Source: Coriobacteriia bacterium
Lineage (GTDB): Bacteria; Actinomycetota; Coriobacteriia; WRKU01; WQUG01
NCBI GenBank assembly: GCA_009785705.1
Contig: WQVS01000003.1
Span: 1-29,152, forward strand
DNA: 29,152 nucleotides
Direction: 5' to 3'
Made by a program: the position numbers and the translations under genes. Under the pieces are notes generated by a model. It had not been told where the DNA came from. It was given only the letters and a program-made list of their open reading frames with translations, and made no database searches. Below are positions 1-6,777 of this stretch, one piece after another; position 1 is the first letter of the stretch, and the number at the start of each line of letters is the position of its first letter.

Positions 1-85
1 AACGAACTTGATTCGCAAGGGAAAATGGAAAGTAAGCGAGCAAACACAGAGCTTTGAGCAGATTGTTTCATATGGTTGGAACTAA
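1..85 (+). CDS. Possible 3' end of a gene entering from the left edge
   Basis: The second forward frame is open from base 2 to a TAA at 83-85, giving about 27 codons of a basic, polar peptide with no recognisable domain. It lies just before an ABC permease, so it could be the tail of a partner gene, but this much open frame also occurs by chance. No function can be assigned. Confidence 0.2.
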   Translation, partial: TNLIRKGKWKVSEQTQSFEQIVSYGWN

Positions 86-142
86 CTATAAAAGTGGATC
101 AAAGATTGGGGTCAGGTCAGTATTACTAGGGTTTTTGTAAGC

Positions 143-1609
143 ATGACAAGAGATTTAGGCAAGAGCTTATTGCTCTTTCTTGCAATTCTTGCTTTAGGCA
201 CGGTCATTTCAGGAGCAATTTCAATTCAGCAAGCTGTTTACAGTACTAATATTCGCTTGCGGCAAGGGCTTCCTTCAGTTGTGAGCATTGGGCTAGATCA
301 TGAACGCCTTACAAATGAGGAAAGGCGCACAGGACAGCAGCCGGATGTGGGTGATGTTTCTATAGATATTCTTTCTGAGATAGGCTTTCTTTCGCAGGTA
401 AGGAACTATGATATCTCTGCACTTTCTCATCTCATGTCAGCAGAGCTTGAAAGGTATTACAGCGGTGATGATGTAAGCCAGTCTAGCTTGGACACATGGA
501 AGGCCTTTGGTCTAAGAGGCGTGAATAGTTCAAGACTGGTTGATATTGAAGAGGGCATCATTGAACTTATTTCGGGTAGACAGTTTAGCGAAGAAGAGGC
601 TACAACGCTTAGTTACGTTGTTCTAGTATCAGAGGAGCTTGCAAACCTTAATAATCTGCATGTCGGTTCTAGTTTTGCTATGGATAATATTGTGTGGGAT
701 GTACAAAATAGCGATCCCTTTATCTCCTTTCGCTTTGCAGAAGAAAACATTTATGCACAACGCTCTTATGATTTTAAGGTAATTGGCATTTTTAGATCTG
801 CAGCGCAATTTAGTACAGGAGAAGAGCTCACAGACGCCTCATGGAGAGATGAGCACATAAACCAGCTTTATGTGCCAAACCCTGTTGTTATAGCTACACA
901 CGTGTACCAGACAGAACACGCAGCCTATCTTGAGCCTGATGCAGAGTGGGCTTCAAGTGATTCAAGAGACTCACTTTGGCTTCAAAACGTATTTGCGCTT
1001 AATGACCAAAGTGATATTGAGGCCTTTAGAATAGACGCAGAAAATATTTTGCCTGATTATTGGATTGTTTCTGATTTGAGTGACTCCTTTAGTGGTGCTG
1101 CATCTTCAGTGCAAAATGTGGGAGAGTTTGCAACTTTTACTCTTTGGCTTACTGTCGGCATGGCACTTTTCATTTTAAGCCTCTTTGTTACTCTGCTTAT
1201 TCGCGAACGTAGACAGGAGATAGGCATCTATCTTGCTTTGGGGCAGGGCAGAATTAAAATTATTTCACAAATGTTAGTCGAAGTTTTAGTGATTGCGGTT
1301 GTCGCACTCGCATTGTCGCTTCTTGCAGGAAACATGCTTGCTACTGCCATGTCAGAGTCTATGATTCGAAGTGATATGGTAGCGATACAGCAAGCGGGCA
1401 ATCAGCAACAAGCGTTCACAGATCTTGATGTAATGGGATATAGCGGTGAGGATATTTCACTGGAGGAAGTGCTGGCAAAATATAATACGCCCCTCAATGC
1501 TGTAGCTATTTTTAGCTTTTTTGCTGCAAGTATAGCAATTGTTTTTACTTCCATTATCATTCCCATGCTTTATATGCTGCGCCTTTGCCCCCGAAAAATA
1601 ATGATGTAG
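143..1609 (+). CDS. FtsX/MacB-like ABC transporter permease, orphan
   Basis: A 488-residue membrane protein of the FtsX/MacB permease type. What is seen: an N-terminal transmembrane segment at about residues 8-28, a large extracellular region of about 300 residues, then three membrane segments near 327-355, 378-402 and 455-478. The cytoplasmic loop after the second helix reads RERRQEIGIYLALGQ, the usual FtsX coupling-loop signature, and the C-terminus PRKIMM is typical for these permeases. Family knowledge: such proteins work with an ABC ATPase in lipid, lipoprotein or peptide export or in signalling. No ATPase gene is present in the window. The ATG at 143 has no convincing ribosome site, and the frame stays open upstream to base 92 with family-like residues, so the 5' end may be shortened or start at a non-ATG codon. 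Substrate unknown. Confidence 0.75.
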   Translation: MTRDLGKSLLLFLAILALGTVISGAISIQQAVYSTNIRLRQGLPSVVSIGLDHERLTNEERRTGQQPDVGDVSIDILSEIGFLSQVRNYDISALSHLMSAELERYYSGDDVSQSSLDTWKAFGLRGVNSSRLVDIEEGIIELISGRQFSEEEATTLSYVVLVSEELANLNNLHVGSSFAMDNIVWDVQNSDPFISFRFAEENIYAQRSYDFKVIGIFRSAAQFSTGEELTDASWRDEHINQLYVPNPVVIATHVYQTEHAAYLEPDAEWASSDSRDSLWLQNVFALNDQSDIEAFRIDAENILPDYWIVSDLSDSFSGAASSVQNVGEFATFTLWLTVGMALFILSLFVTLLIRERRQEIGIYLALGQGRIKIISQMLVEVLVIAVVALALSLLAGNMLATAMSESMIRSDMVAIQQAGNQQQAFTDLDVMGYSGEDISLEEVLAKYNTPLNAVAIFSFFAASIAIVFTSIIIPMLYMLRLCPRKIMM

Positions 1610-1623
1610 AGACGGAGATTGCC

Positions 1624-1692
1624 ATGATTTTCTTGCAAGCGCAGAAGTCAAGAGAGGTAAGACTACTGCTTGCAGCACGTAATTCCACATGA
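1624..1692 (+). CDS. Short 22-residue frame, possible gene remnant
   Basis: An ATG at 1624 follows CGGAG at 1613-1617 with a good six-base spacing and sits 14 bases after the permease stop. The encoded 22-residue peptide (starting MIFLQAQKSREVRLLL) ends at TGA 1690-1692. In permease operons the next gene is often the partner ATPase or a second permease, so this may be the preserved start of a gene whose remainder was lost. It could also be a chance frame. No homology is recognised. Confidence 0.25.
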   Translation: MIFLQAQKSREVRLLLAARNST

Positions 1693-1877
1693 AATGAAGT
1701 GCGTACGAAAAATTGTGGTTATCCATTCGAGTAATCGAAAAGTCAAGACCAAATGTAACACCTGAGTATCAATGAGACCACTTTCACCAACAAAGTATGA
1801 AACAATCTCACCCATTGCTAGCTTGAAAAATCACAGATCAGAGGATTTAAGTCTCGAGCCTGCGGTTTTTGCGCCCA

Positions 1878-1918
1878 CGGGGAGGCGGATTTGAACCACC
1901 GATCTTCGGGTTATGAGT
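1878..1918 (-). pseudogene. Degenerate tRNA 3' half with CAT anticodon
   Basis: Read on the minus strand, the segment contains CTCATAACCCG (anticodon loop with CAT and the 3' anticodon strand), a short variable region, a good T arm (GGTGG, loop TTCAAAT, CCGCC) and CCCCG as in an acceptor 3' strand. It most resembles the 3' half of an initiator or other Met tRNA. The 5' half (acceptor, D arm) is not found: bases upstream of the anticodon do not pair with the 3' anticodon strand, and no CCA follows. tRNA 3' halves are typical attachment sites of integrating elements, so this may be a recombination scar, but no integrase gene is present in the window. Confidence 0.6.
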
Positions 1919-2092
1919 TCCAACCATTAAGTTCTTCTGTTATTTGAAATTGGCTGATCTTTAATTGGCAGCTAATTGACATTAGAACGTGTAACTTTAA
2001 TCGGGGCTAGTAATCGATGACTCCAGTTTAGGTGTAGTGTTGTCAGTAGACAAGAGTGCTTCATAGAAAAATCAGCCAGCAAAGTCTGTAAG

Positions 2093-2137
2093 CCGCGCAG
2101 GAAGGCACGTCAAAGTGCGCCTGCGTTGCACGCGCGG
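2093..2137. other. GC-rich hairpin with nested alternatives
   Basis: CGCAGG (2096-2101) pairs with CCTGCG (2120-2125), with an inner GCAC/GTGC pairing at 2105-2108 and 2115-2118. An alternative outer pairing joins CCGCGC (2093-2098) with GCGCGG near 2132-2137. A T-rich run follows only about 15 bases later, so it is not a classical terminator for the plus strand, and nothing T-rich follows on the minus strand. It may be a structured end associated with the neighbouring insertion sequence. Confidence 0.35.
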
Positions 2138-2172
2138 ACAATTCTTCAGTTTTTTTGTTTTTGCTTATCAGC

Positions 2173-3552
2173 CTATGCCCATTGGTGAAGCAAGTTGTAA
2201 CATCTCTCACTCTTGGATCTGTGAGCAATAAGACCTTGACGATAGTACTCTGGCTCTAGTCCTTTACAGGGATCTTTTGATGGATGATTTGTTCTTGCTT
2301 TTTGTTCAAGTGTTGCAATATAGCTTTCAATATCAGCAAGTTTGCGCTTTTGGATAATCTCTGGCAGTGGAGTAGTGCGCGCTCTTGTTGCTAGTTTTGG
2401 CTCTATTCCACTGGCACTTGCAGCTCTTAACCTTACTACTGCTTCAAGACGAGGACCCCAGCCTCCTCCAAACCTTTTGCATCTTGACCCTATGATGTGT
2501 GCGATAGTGCCCTCAATGGTGCCTAGATTGTAGTCAAAGGCTACTTTCATAGATTTTCTATGCTTGTGAGCAAACTTAAGTAGCTCTTGGTATTTTTCAT
2601 CACCATGCTTGTTAATGAAGTGTTCTAGATAAGTAACTAGTACGTCAAATCCAGTGTCAAAGCCAAGTTCTTTCATGGTGACATACACCTCACGGGCAAT
2701 ATCTGCACCCAGAGTAGCTGCAATCTTTGGACTTACGTGGTGCAAGTCATAACCAACAGACACTTTGCCTGGTAGATACTTAGCACCACCTGTATAACTT
2801 GGATCACCATCACTTGCTAGGTTAGTGTAGAAAATACCTTGAGTGTCATATTTTTGATCCAGGAGAGATGTGAAGCTATCCCAAGCATCTTTAGGGTCTC
2901 TGACACTTGCAAAGTGCAAGACCTCTACTCGCTTTTTGCCTCCGGTCTTAGTGCTTGCAAGCTCTTTTCCAGCATATGCACTAAACATACCTACTTCTTT
3001 GTATGCCCTCGCTCTTTTCTTGCCTGCCTTTTTGTCGGCTGCTTTTTGGGCACGCGTGCGCTGTAAGGGCACAAAGCACCCGTCTGCTTCGATGTCAAGG
3101 ACAGGCGTACTTACTTTTTCTGACTTTTGAAGAAATCCTTCTTCATCAAGAAGACTGACATTTTGCTCAAGTATTCTTGCAATAGTCATTTTCGAGAGCT
3201 TGGCTGAAATATAGTGTTCAAGAGCATTTGCAGCTTCTGCATATGAGGTGCAGGTAGCAAACTTAGCTGCTAGGTGTGAAAGGTGTGCAGAGACCTTTAG
3301 GCGAGAGGGCAAATCAATGACTTCATCAAGTAGGTAGATGTTTCCTGCATCTGATCGGTAGCGTGGATCTTTTTCTTCAAAGATTGCATCATCTAAGGCT
3401 TCTAAGGCACGTCCAAACGCTTTACAAAACAGCTCCAATGTCTCTTGCAATCCCTGCTTTTCACACAGGCTAAAATCTTCACATTCAAAAAGTTTTTCAG
3501 CCATAAGAGAACTTAGTGCCGACACTACAATATCTTCTCTGCTAACATTCAT
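2173..3552 (-). CDS. ISLre2 family (UPF0236) transposase
   Basis: A 459-residue protein with the pattern of the UPF0236/ISLre2 transposases, which are distant relatives of the IS256/mutator DDE enzymes. What is seen: a helical N-terminal half, then LDIEADGCFVPLQ (candidate catalytic D157), a TNLASDGDPSY segment (D248 or D250), the LHHVSPK motif, and GTIEGTIAHIIGSRCKRF near 344-361 (candidate E347), followed by GGGWG. These match the conserved blocks of the family. The gene is intact and about the usual length, so the element may still be active. It points away from the pyr operon and lies about 340 bases upstream of pyrR. Confidence 0.85.
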   Translation of the reverse strand: MNVSREDIVVSALSSLMAEKLFECEDFSLCEKQGLQETLELFCKAFGRALEALDDAIFEEKDPRYRSDAGNIYLLDEVIDLPSRLKVSAHLSHLAAKFATCTSYAEAANALEHYISAKLSKMTIARILEQNVSLLDEEGFLQKSEKVSTPVLDIEADGCFVPLQRTRAQKAADKKAGKKRARAYKEVGMFSAYAGKELASTKTGGKKRVEVLHFASVRDPKDAWDSFTSLLDQKYDTQGIFYTNLASDGDPSYTGGAKYLPGKVSVGYDLHHVSPKIAATLGADIAREVYVTMKELGFDTGFDVLVTYLEHFINKHGDEKYQELLKFAHKHRKSMKVAFDYNLGTIEGTIAHIIGSRCKRFGGGWGPRLEAVVRLRAASASGIEPKLATRARTTPLPEIIQKRKLADIESYIATLEQKARTNHPSKDPCKGLEPEYYRQGLIAHRSKSERCYNLLHQWA

Positions 3553-3655
3553 GTGGTGACCTCTCTTTTAGTATCTTGGTCGATTACTTAAGAGGGGTCA
3601 TTTTAATGCATTGACCTCAAGGGCATCTTACCCTGCCCCGAAAGATGTTACACGG
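2173..3655 (-). mobile_element. ISLre2-like insertion sequence, ends approximate
   Basis: A single-gene insertion sequence is indicated by the full-length transposase. Candidate terminal inverted repeats are TGTAACATCTCTC at 2196-2208 on the plus strand and its near complement GAAAGATGTTACA at 3640-3652, matching 12 of 13. The left copy falls inside the last codons of the transposase, which is odd if it is the true end, and I found no target duplication. The boundaries are therefore uncertain. The right end would lie about 30-60 bases upstream of the proposed pyr promoter. Confidence 0.5.
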
Positions 3656-3680
3656 TCTTGACATTAATTTCTTTCATTTT

Positions 3681-3712
3681 TTTCGCCATGGAAGTTTTTC
3701 CTGTGGTATTGT
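3681..3712 (+). promoter_or_regulatory. Probable pyr operon promoter (extended -10)
   Basis: TGGTATTGT at 3704-3712 is a good extended -10 box, about 20 bases upstream of the PyrR-binding element, which is where an attenuated leader should start. The -35 is poor (TTTCGC at 3681 with a long spacer). A perfect TTGACA at 3658-3663 has no -10 at the right distance. Confidence 0.4.
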
Positions 3713-3731
3713 AGATAGTGACCTTTAATCT

Positions 3732-3755
3732 AGTCCTGTGAGGCTGGTAAGGACT
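3732..3755 (+). promoter_or_regulatory. PyrR-binding RNA hairpin (anti-antiterminator)
   Basis: AGTCC (3732-3736) pairs with GGACT (3751-3755) and the loop carries TGTGAGGCTGGTAA. This fits the conserved PyrR-binding element of Gram-positive pyr leaders, whose consensus has a TCC stem, a G-GAGG-CT purine bulge/loop and an AAGGA closing strand. Family knowledge: UMP-bound PyrR stabilises this hairpin and so favours the downstream terminator. Only one such element is seen, in front of pyrR itself; none is seen at the pyrR-pyrB or pyrB-pyrC junctions. Confidence 0.8.
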
Positions 3756-3819
3756 CCCACATAAGCGCAGACGCACAACATAGTGTGCATGAACACACAT
3801 CAGTCGGCGTATCCTGTAG

Positions 3820-3857
3820 TTGCCCTTGCCTCTAGGTCTGGGCGATTTTTCTGTTTT
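3820..3857 (+). terminator. pyr leader attenuator terminator
   Basis: TTGCCC (3820-3825) pairs with GGGCGA (3840-3845), with an inner CCT/AGG pairing, followed by TTTTTCTGTTTTT to 3857. It lies between the PyrR-binding hairpin and pyrR and is the expected regulated terminator. The antiterminator pairing is not resolved by eye. Confidence 0.75.
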
Positions 3858-3894
3858 TGCACCTATGTGTGCAGACAGTCGAGAGGAGCACTAG

Positions 3895-4509
3895 ATGATT
3901 GCTAATGCGTCAAATTCTGCTACGGATGTCGTTAAAACAACGGTTATGACATCTGACGATGTAGCAAGATCACTTATGCGAATCACGCATGAGATTCTGG
4001 AAGCAAATGGGGGTTCTGACAACGTAGCTCTAGTGGGAATCGTGACCCACGGAAATAACTTCGCTGCAAAGATTGCAGAAAACATCACAAGGATAGAAGG
4101 AAAGTCTGTTCCAGTAGGAACTCTTGACATATCACTGTATCGTGATGATGTTGCTACAAAGCTTTCTCCCGTCTTGCACCGCACAGACATTCCTTTTGAC
4201 GTATCAGATAAAACAATCGTATTGATAGATGATGTTTTGTTTACGGGGCGCACTATTCGCGCTGCTATGGACGCGGTTATGGATTTTGGTAGACCAAAGG
4301 CAATTCAACTAGCAGTATTAGTAGACCGCGGACATCGTGAGCTTCCCATCAGAGCAGATTATGTAGGGAAAAATGTACCTTCATCACGCACGGAACGCGT
4401 CCGCGTCCGCGTAGAAGAGGTAGATGGTCAAACTGGAGTAGATATCATGAATGACGAATTGTCGGTTGGCGCTGCAGCGCCCGGAGCAGAAAGTACAGGA
4501 GGGGAATAG
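3895..4509 (+). CDS. pyrR: PyrR, pyr operon attenuation regulator / uracil phosphoribosyltransferase
   Basis: A 204-residue protein of the PyrR family, slightly longer than the usual 180 because of a short C-terminal tail. The PRPP-binding segment IVLIDDVLFTGRTIRAA starts near residue 108, followed by LAVLVDRGHRELPIRADYVGKNVPSS, the PyrR signature. Known role: binds pyr mRNA when UMP is high and promotes termination; many members also make UMP from uracil and PRPP. The gene is first in the operon behind its own attenuator, so it is autoregulated. AGGAG at 3884-3888 gives a good start at 3895. The ribosome site of pyrB lies in its last codons. Confidence 0.95.
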   Translation: MIANASNSATDVVKTTVMTSDDVARSLMRITHEILEANGGSDNVALVGIVTHGNNFAAKIAENITRIEGKSVPVGTLDISLYRDDVATKLSPVLHRTDIPFDVSDKTIVLIDDVLFTGRTIRAAMDAVMDFGRPKAIQLAVLVDRGHRELPIRADYVGKNVPSSRTERVRVRVEEVDGQTGVDIMNDELSVGAAAPGAESTGGE

Positions 4510-4514
4510 CAAAC

Positions 4515-5453
4515 ATGTCAACAATGCTAAAGACTAAGCATCTGCTAAATATTGAAGATTTAAGCAATGATGAGATATATGCCGTACTAGAAAATGCTAA
4601 GACCTTTAAAGAGATTAATGATCGTCCTATTAAAAAACTACCAACATTGCGTGGGCGCACTATTGTTAACCTGTTCCTAGAACCTTCGACCAGAACCCGT
4701 GGTTCTTTTGAACTTGCGCAAAAGCGCCTCTCTGCTGACAGTTTGAACTTCTCAGCGTCGGCTTCTGCAACAACAAAAGGCGAATCACTTATTGATACTG
4801 CACAAACCTTTGATGCTATGAAGGTAGACATGGTTATTGTGCGCCACAAGTATGCAGGTACCCCTTATGTGTTGACGCAGCATATGGATGCTCACATCGT
4901 TAATGGCGGGGACGGCATCAATGAGCATCCAACACAGACTTTACTTGACCTCTTTACTATCCAAGAGAAGCTGGGTCGTATCGAAGGTCTAACAGTAGGT
5001 ATTGTGGGTGACATTGTTCACAGTCGTGTTGCTGGTTCACTGGCACCTGCATTAAAGCGTCTAGGTGCACGAGTGGTCTTTGTTGCTCCTCCAGCCTATC
5101 AGCCCGTAGTACCTGAAGAACTGGGTGCAGAAGTTGCTTATGACTTTGACGCAATACTGCCAGAACTAGACGTAGTGTGCTTGCTGCGTATTCAGGGTGA
5201 ACGTGCAGAAGGCCTTAGTGTTCCCAGTATTCGGGAATACGCTTCGCTCTACGGGCTGAACAAGAATCGTGCGGACACCCTTATGAAAAAAGATGCCATT
5301 ATCTTGCACCCTGGACCTATGAATCGCGGTGTAGAGATTTCAGCGGATGTTATCGCAGATCCACGTGCATACATCCTCGACCAAGTAAATGCAGGCGTTG
5401 CCACACGTATGGCGATTATGTATATGATGCTAGGAGGTGAGGCAAGTGAGTAG
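4515..5453 (+). CDS. pyrB: Aspartate carbamoyltransferase catalytic subunit
   Basis: Condenses carbamoyl phosphate with aspartate in the committed step of UMP synthesis. The 312-residue length is standard. Seen: the carbamoyl-phosphate motif STRT at 58-61 inside FLEPSTRTRGSFE, the TTKGES loop near 87-92, HPTQ at 139-142, and HPGPMNRG at 266-273. No regulatory subunit pyrI is present, as in Gram-positive operons where control is by PyrR. AGGAGG at 4497-4502 lies in the end of pyrR, with a 12-base spacer to this ATG; an ATG at 4524 is an alternative. Confidence 0.96.
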   Translation: MSTMLKTKHLLNIEDLSNDEIYAVLENAKTFKEINDRPIKKLPTLRGRTIVNLFLEPSTRTRGSFELAQKRLSADSLNFSASASATTKGESLIDTAQTFDAMKVDMVIVRHKYAGTPYVLTQHMDAHIVNGGDGINEHPTQTLLDLFTIQEKLGRIEGLTVGIVGDIVHSRVAGSLAPALKRLGARVVFVAPPAYQPVVPEELGAEVAYDFDAILPELDVVCLLRIQGERAEGLSVPSIREYASLYGLNKNRADTLMKKDAIILHPGPMNRGVEISADVIADPRAYILDQVNAGVATRMAIMYMMLGGEASE

Positions 5454-6777
5454 CCCACTGCCCACTATACTACTAAAGGGAGCACATGTTGTAGATCCAG
5501 CTACCAACTTAGATGGTGTTGCTGATGTGCTGGTAAAAGATGGAAAAATAAGTTGTGTTTGTCCAGAAGGCTGTACGCATGCTGACAGTGATACCAAAAC
5601 GATTGATTTGAGCGGAAAAGTTCTTATGCCGGGGCTCGTGGATATGCATGTTCACCTACGCGAACCAGGCTTTGAATACCGTGAAGATGTTGCCAGTGGC
5701 ACACGTGCAGCAGCACACGGTGGATTTACTGCCGTAGCCGCTATGGCAAATACAAACCCTGTTGTCGATGAAGGCGCAACGTTGAAGTTTGTTACCGATA
5801 AGGCCAAAGAGGTCGCTGCGGTAAAGGTATACCAAATGGGGGCCATCACCGTAGGCCTAAAGGGCAAGCAGCTTGCAGAAATGAACGATATGCACAAAGC
5901 AGGTGCGATTGCCTTCAGCGATGATGGCATGGGAATACAAAACCCGCAACTAATGCGCCGCGCTATGGAATACGCGAAGGTATTTGACGCTCTGATTGTT
6001 GCCCACTGTGAAGACGAGAGTCTCGTAGATGGCGGAGTGGTCCATGAAGGACTTGTGGCGACACGACTGGGTGTAGCAGGTCAAGCTTCACTGTCAGAAG
6101 CACTTGCTTTGCATCGTGACATTGAGCTTGCTCGCTTAACAGGCACACGCCTGCATATCGCACATGTTTCAGCGAAGGAAAGCGTTGAACTTATTCGTGC
6201 AGCAAAGGCTGCAGGAGATGTTCGCATAAGTGCAGAGGTAACACCTCACCATCTTGTCCTAAACGAAGATGCACTAGATAAGACCTATGACACCAATATG
6301 AAGATGAATCCTCCCTTAAGATCTACACAAGACCAAGACGCACTTATTGAAGGTCTACTGGATGGCACGATTGACGCTGTTGCAACAGATCATGCCCCGC
6401 ATGCTCCGCAAGAAAAGGAGCTTGAATTTGAGTTAGCAAACTTTGGAACAACAGGGCTTGAGACTGCTGTTCCCCTCATGTTTACTCACTTTATCTCTAA
6501 GGATAAGATGGATTGGGCAACCTTAGTTGACCGAATGGCTCATGGACCAAGACGTGTTATGAACCTCGAGCCGGTCACTATCGCGGAAGGCTCAATCGCA
6601 GATATCACTATTATTGACCCAGAAAAAGAGATTACAGTATCTAAGGATTGGCTCGTTGGAAAAGGTAAAAACTCAGCATTTTTGGGGCACACGCTTAAAG
6701 GTTGTGCGACAGAGGTCCTGGTTGACGGAAAGTTGGTATTACTTAACGGAGACATTATAGACGGGGAGTGCGTATGA
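5446..6777 (+). CDS. pyrC: Dihydroorotase
   Basis: Zinc amidohydrolase that closes carbamoyl-aspartate to dihydroorotate. About 443 residues, of the Bacillus/Gram-positive class. Seen: DMHVH (metal ligands, 66-70) in GLVDMHVHLREPG, the IAFSDDG segment, AHCED, LHIAHVSAKES, AEVTPHHL, and the catalytic/metal Asp in VATDHAPH. I choose the GTG at 5446 because AGGAGG at 5432-5437 is eight bases before it; an upstream GTG at 5437 would overlap that ribosome site. The start overlaps the pyrB stop by eight bases, so translation is probably coupled. Confidence 0.95.
   Translation: MSSPLPTILLKGAHVVDPATNLDGVADVLVKDGKISCVCPEGCTHADSDTKTIDLSGKVLMPGLVDMHVHLREPGFEYREDVASGTRAAAHGGFTAVAAMANTNPVVDEGATLKFVTDKAKEVAAVKVYQMGAITVGLKGKQLAEMNDMHKAGAIAFSDDGMGIQNPQLMRRAMEYAKVFDALIVAHCEDESLVDGGVVHEGLVATRLGVAGQASLSEALALHRDIELARLTGTRLHIAHVSAKESVELIRAAKAAGDVRISAEVTPHHLVLNEDALDKTYDTNMKMNPPLRSTQDQDALIEGLLDGTIDAVATDHAPHAPQEKELEFELANFGTTGLETAVPLMFTHFISKDKMDWATLVDRMAHGPRRVMNLEPVTIAEGSIADITIIDPEKEITVSKDWLVGKGKNSAFLGHTLKGCATEVLVDGKLVLLNGDIIDGECV

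Larger units (their letters stand above)
1610..2172. other. Gene-poor stretch between ABC permease and transposase
   Basis: About 560 bases with no convincing gene. It holds a 22-codon reading frame with a ribosome site, a degenerate tRNA 3' half on the minus strand and a GC-rich hairpin, each listed separately. The longer minus-strand frame across 1457-1726 overlaps the permease gene antisense and has no family-like features. The mix of fragments next to an insertion sequence looks like a decayed insertion or recombination region. Confidence 0.5.
3553..3894 (+). promoter_or_regulatory. pyr operon promoter and leader region
   Basis: This 340-base gap separates the transposase from pyrR. The first 100 bases belong to the insertion-sequence end and include a GAGG/CCTC-type imperfect inverted repeat around 3590-3620. 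The rest holds the probable pyr promoter, the PyrR-binding RNA element, a small GTGTG/CACAC hairpin at 3783-3798, an intrinsic terminator, a weak hairpin TGCAC/GTGCA around 3858-3873, and the AGGAG ribosome site of pyrR at 3884-3888. Confidence 0.7.

Noticed and set aside
72..1927. ATGGTTGGAACT at 72-83 and its reverse complement at 1916-1927
   Set aside because: A 12-base inverted match over 2 kb is weakly suggestive, but it does not extend on either side and could be chance. It is not enough to call an element end.
3658..3663. Perfect TTGACA next to the insertion-sequence end as the pyr -35 box
   Set aside because: No -10 box lies 16-18 bases downstream. The better start signal is the extended -10 at 3704-3712.
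3891..4253. Minus-strand open frame over pyrR
   Set aside because: It is the antisense shadow of a gene with strong family motifs and has no ribosome site or recognisable domain.
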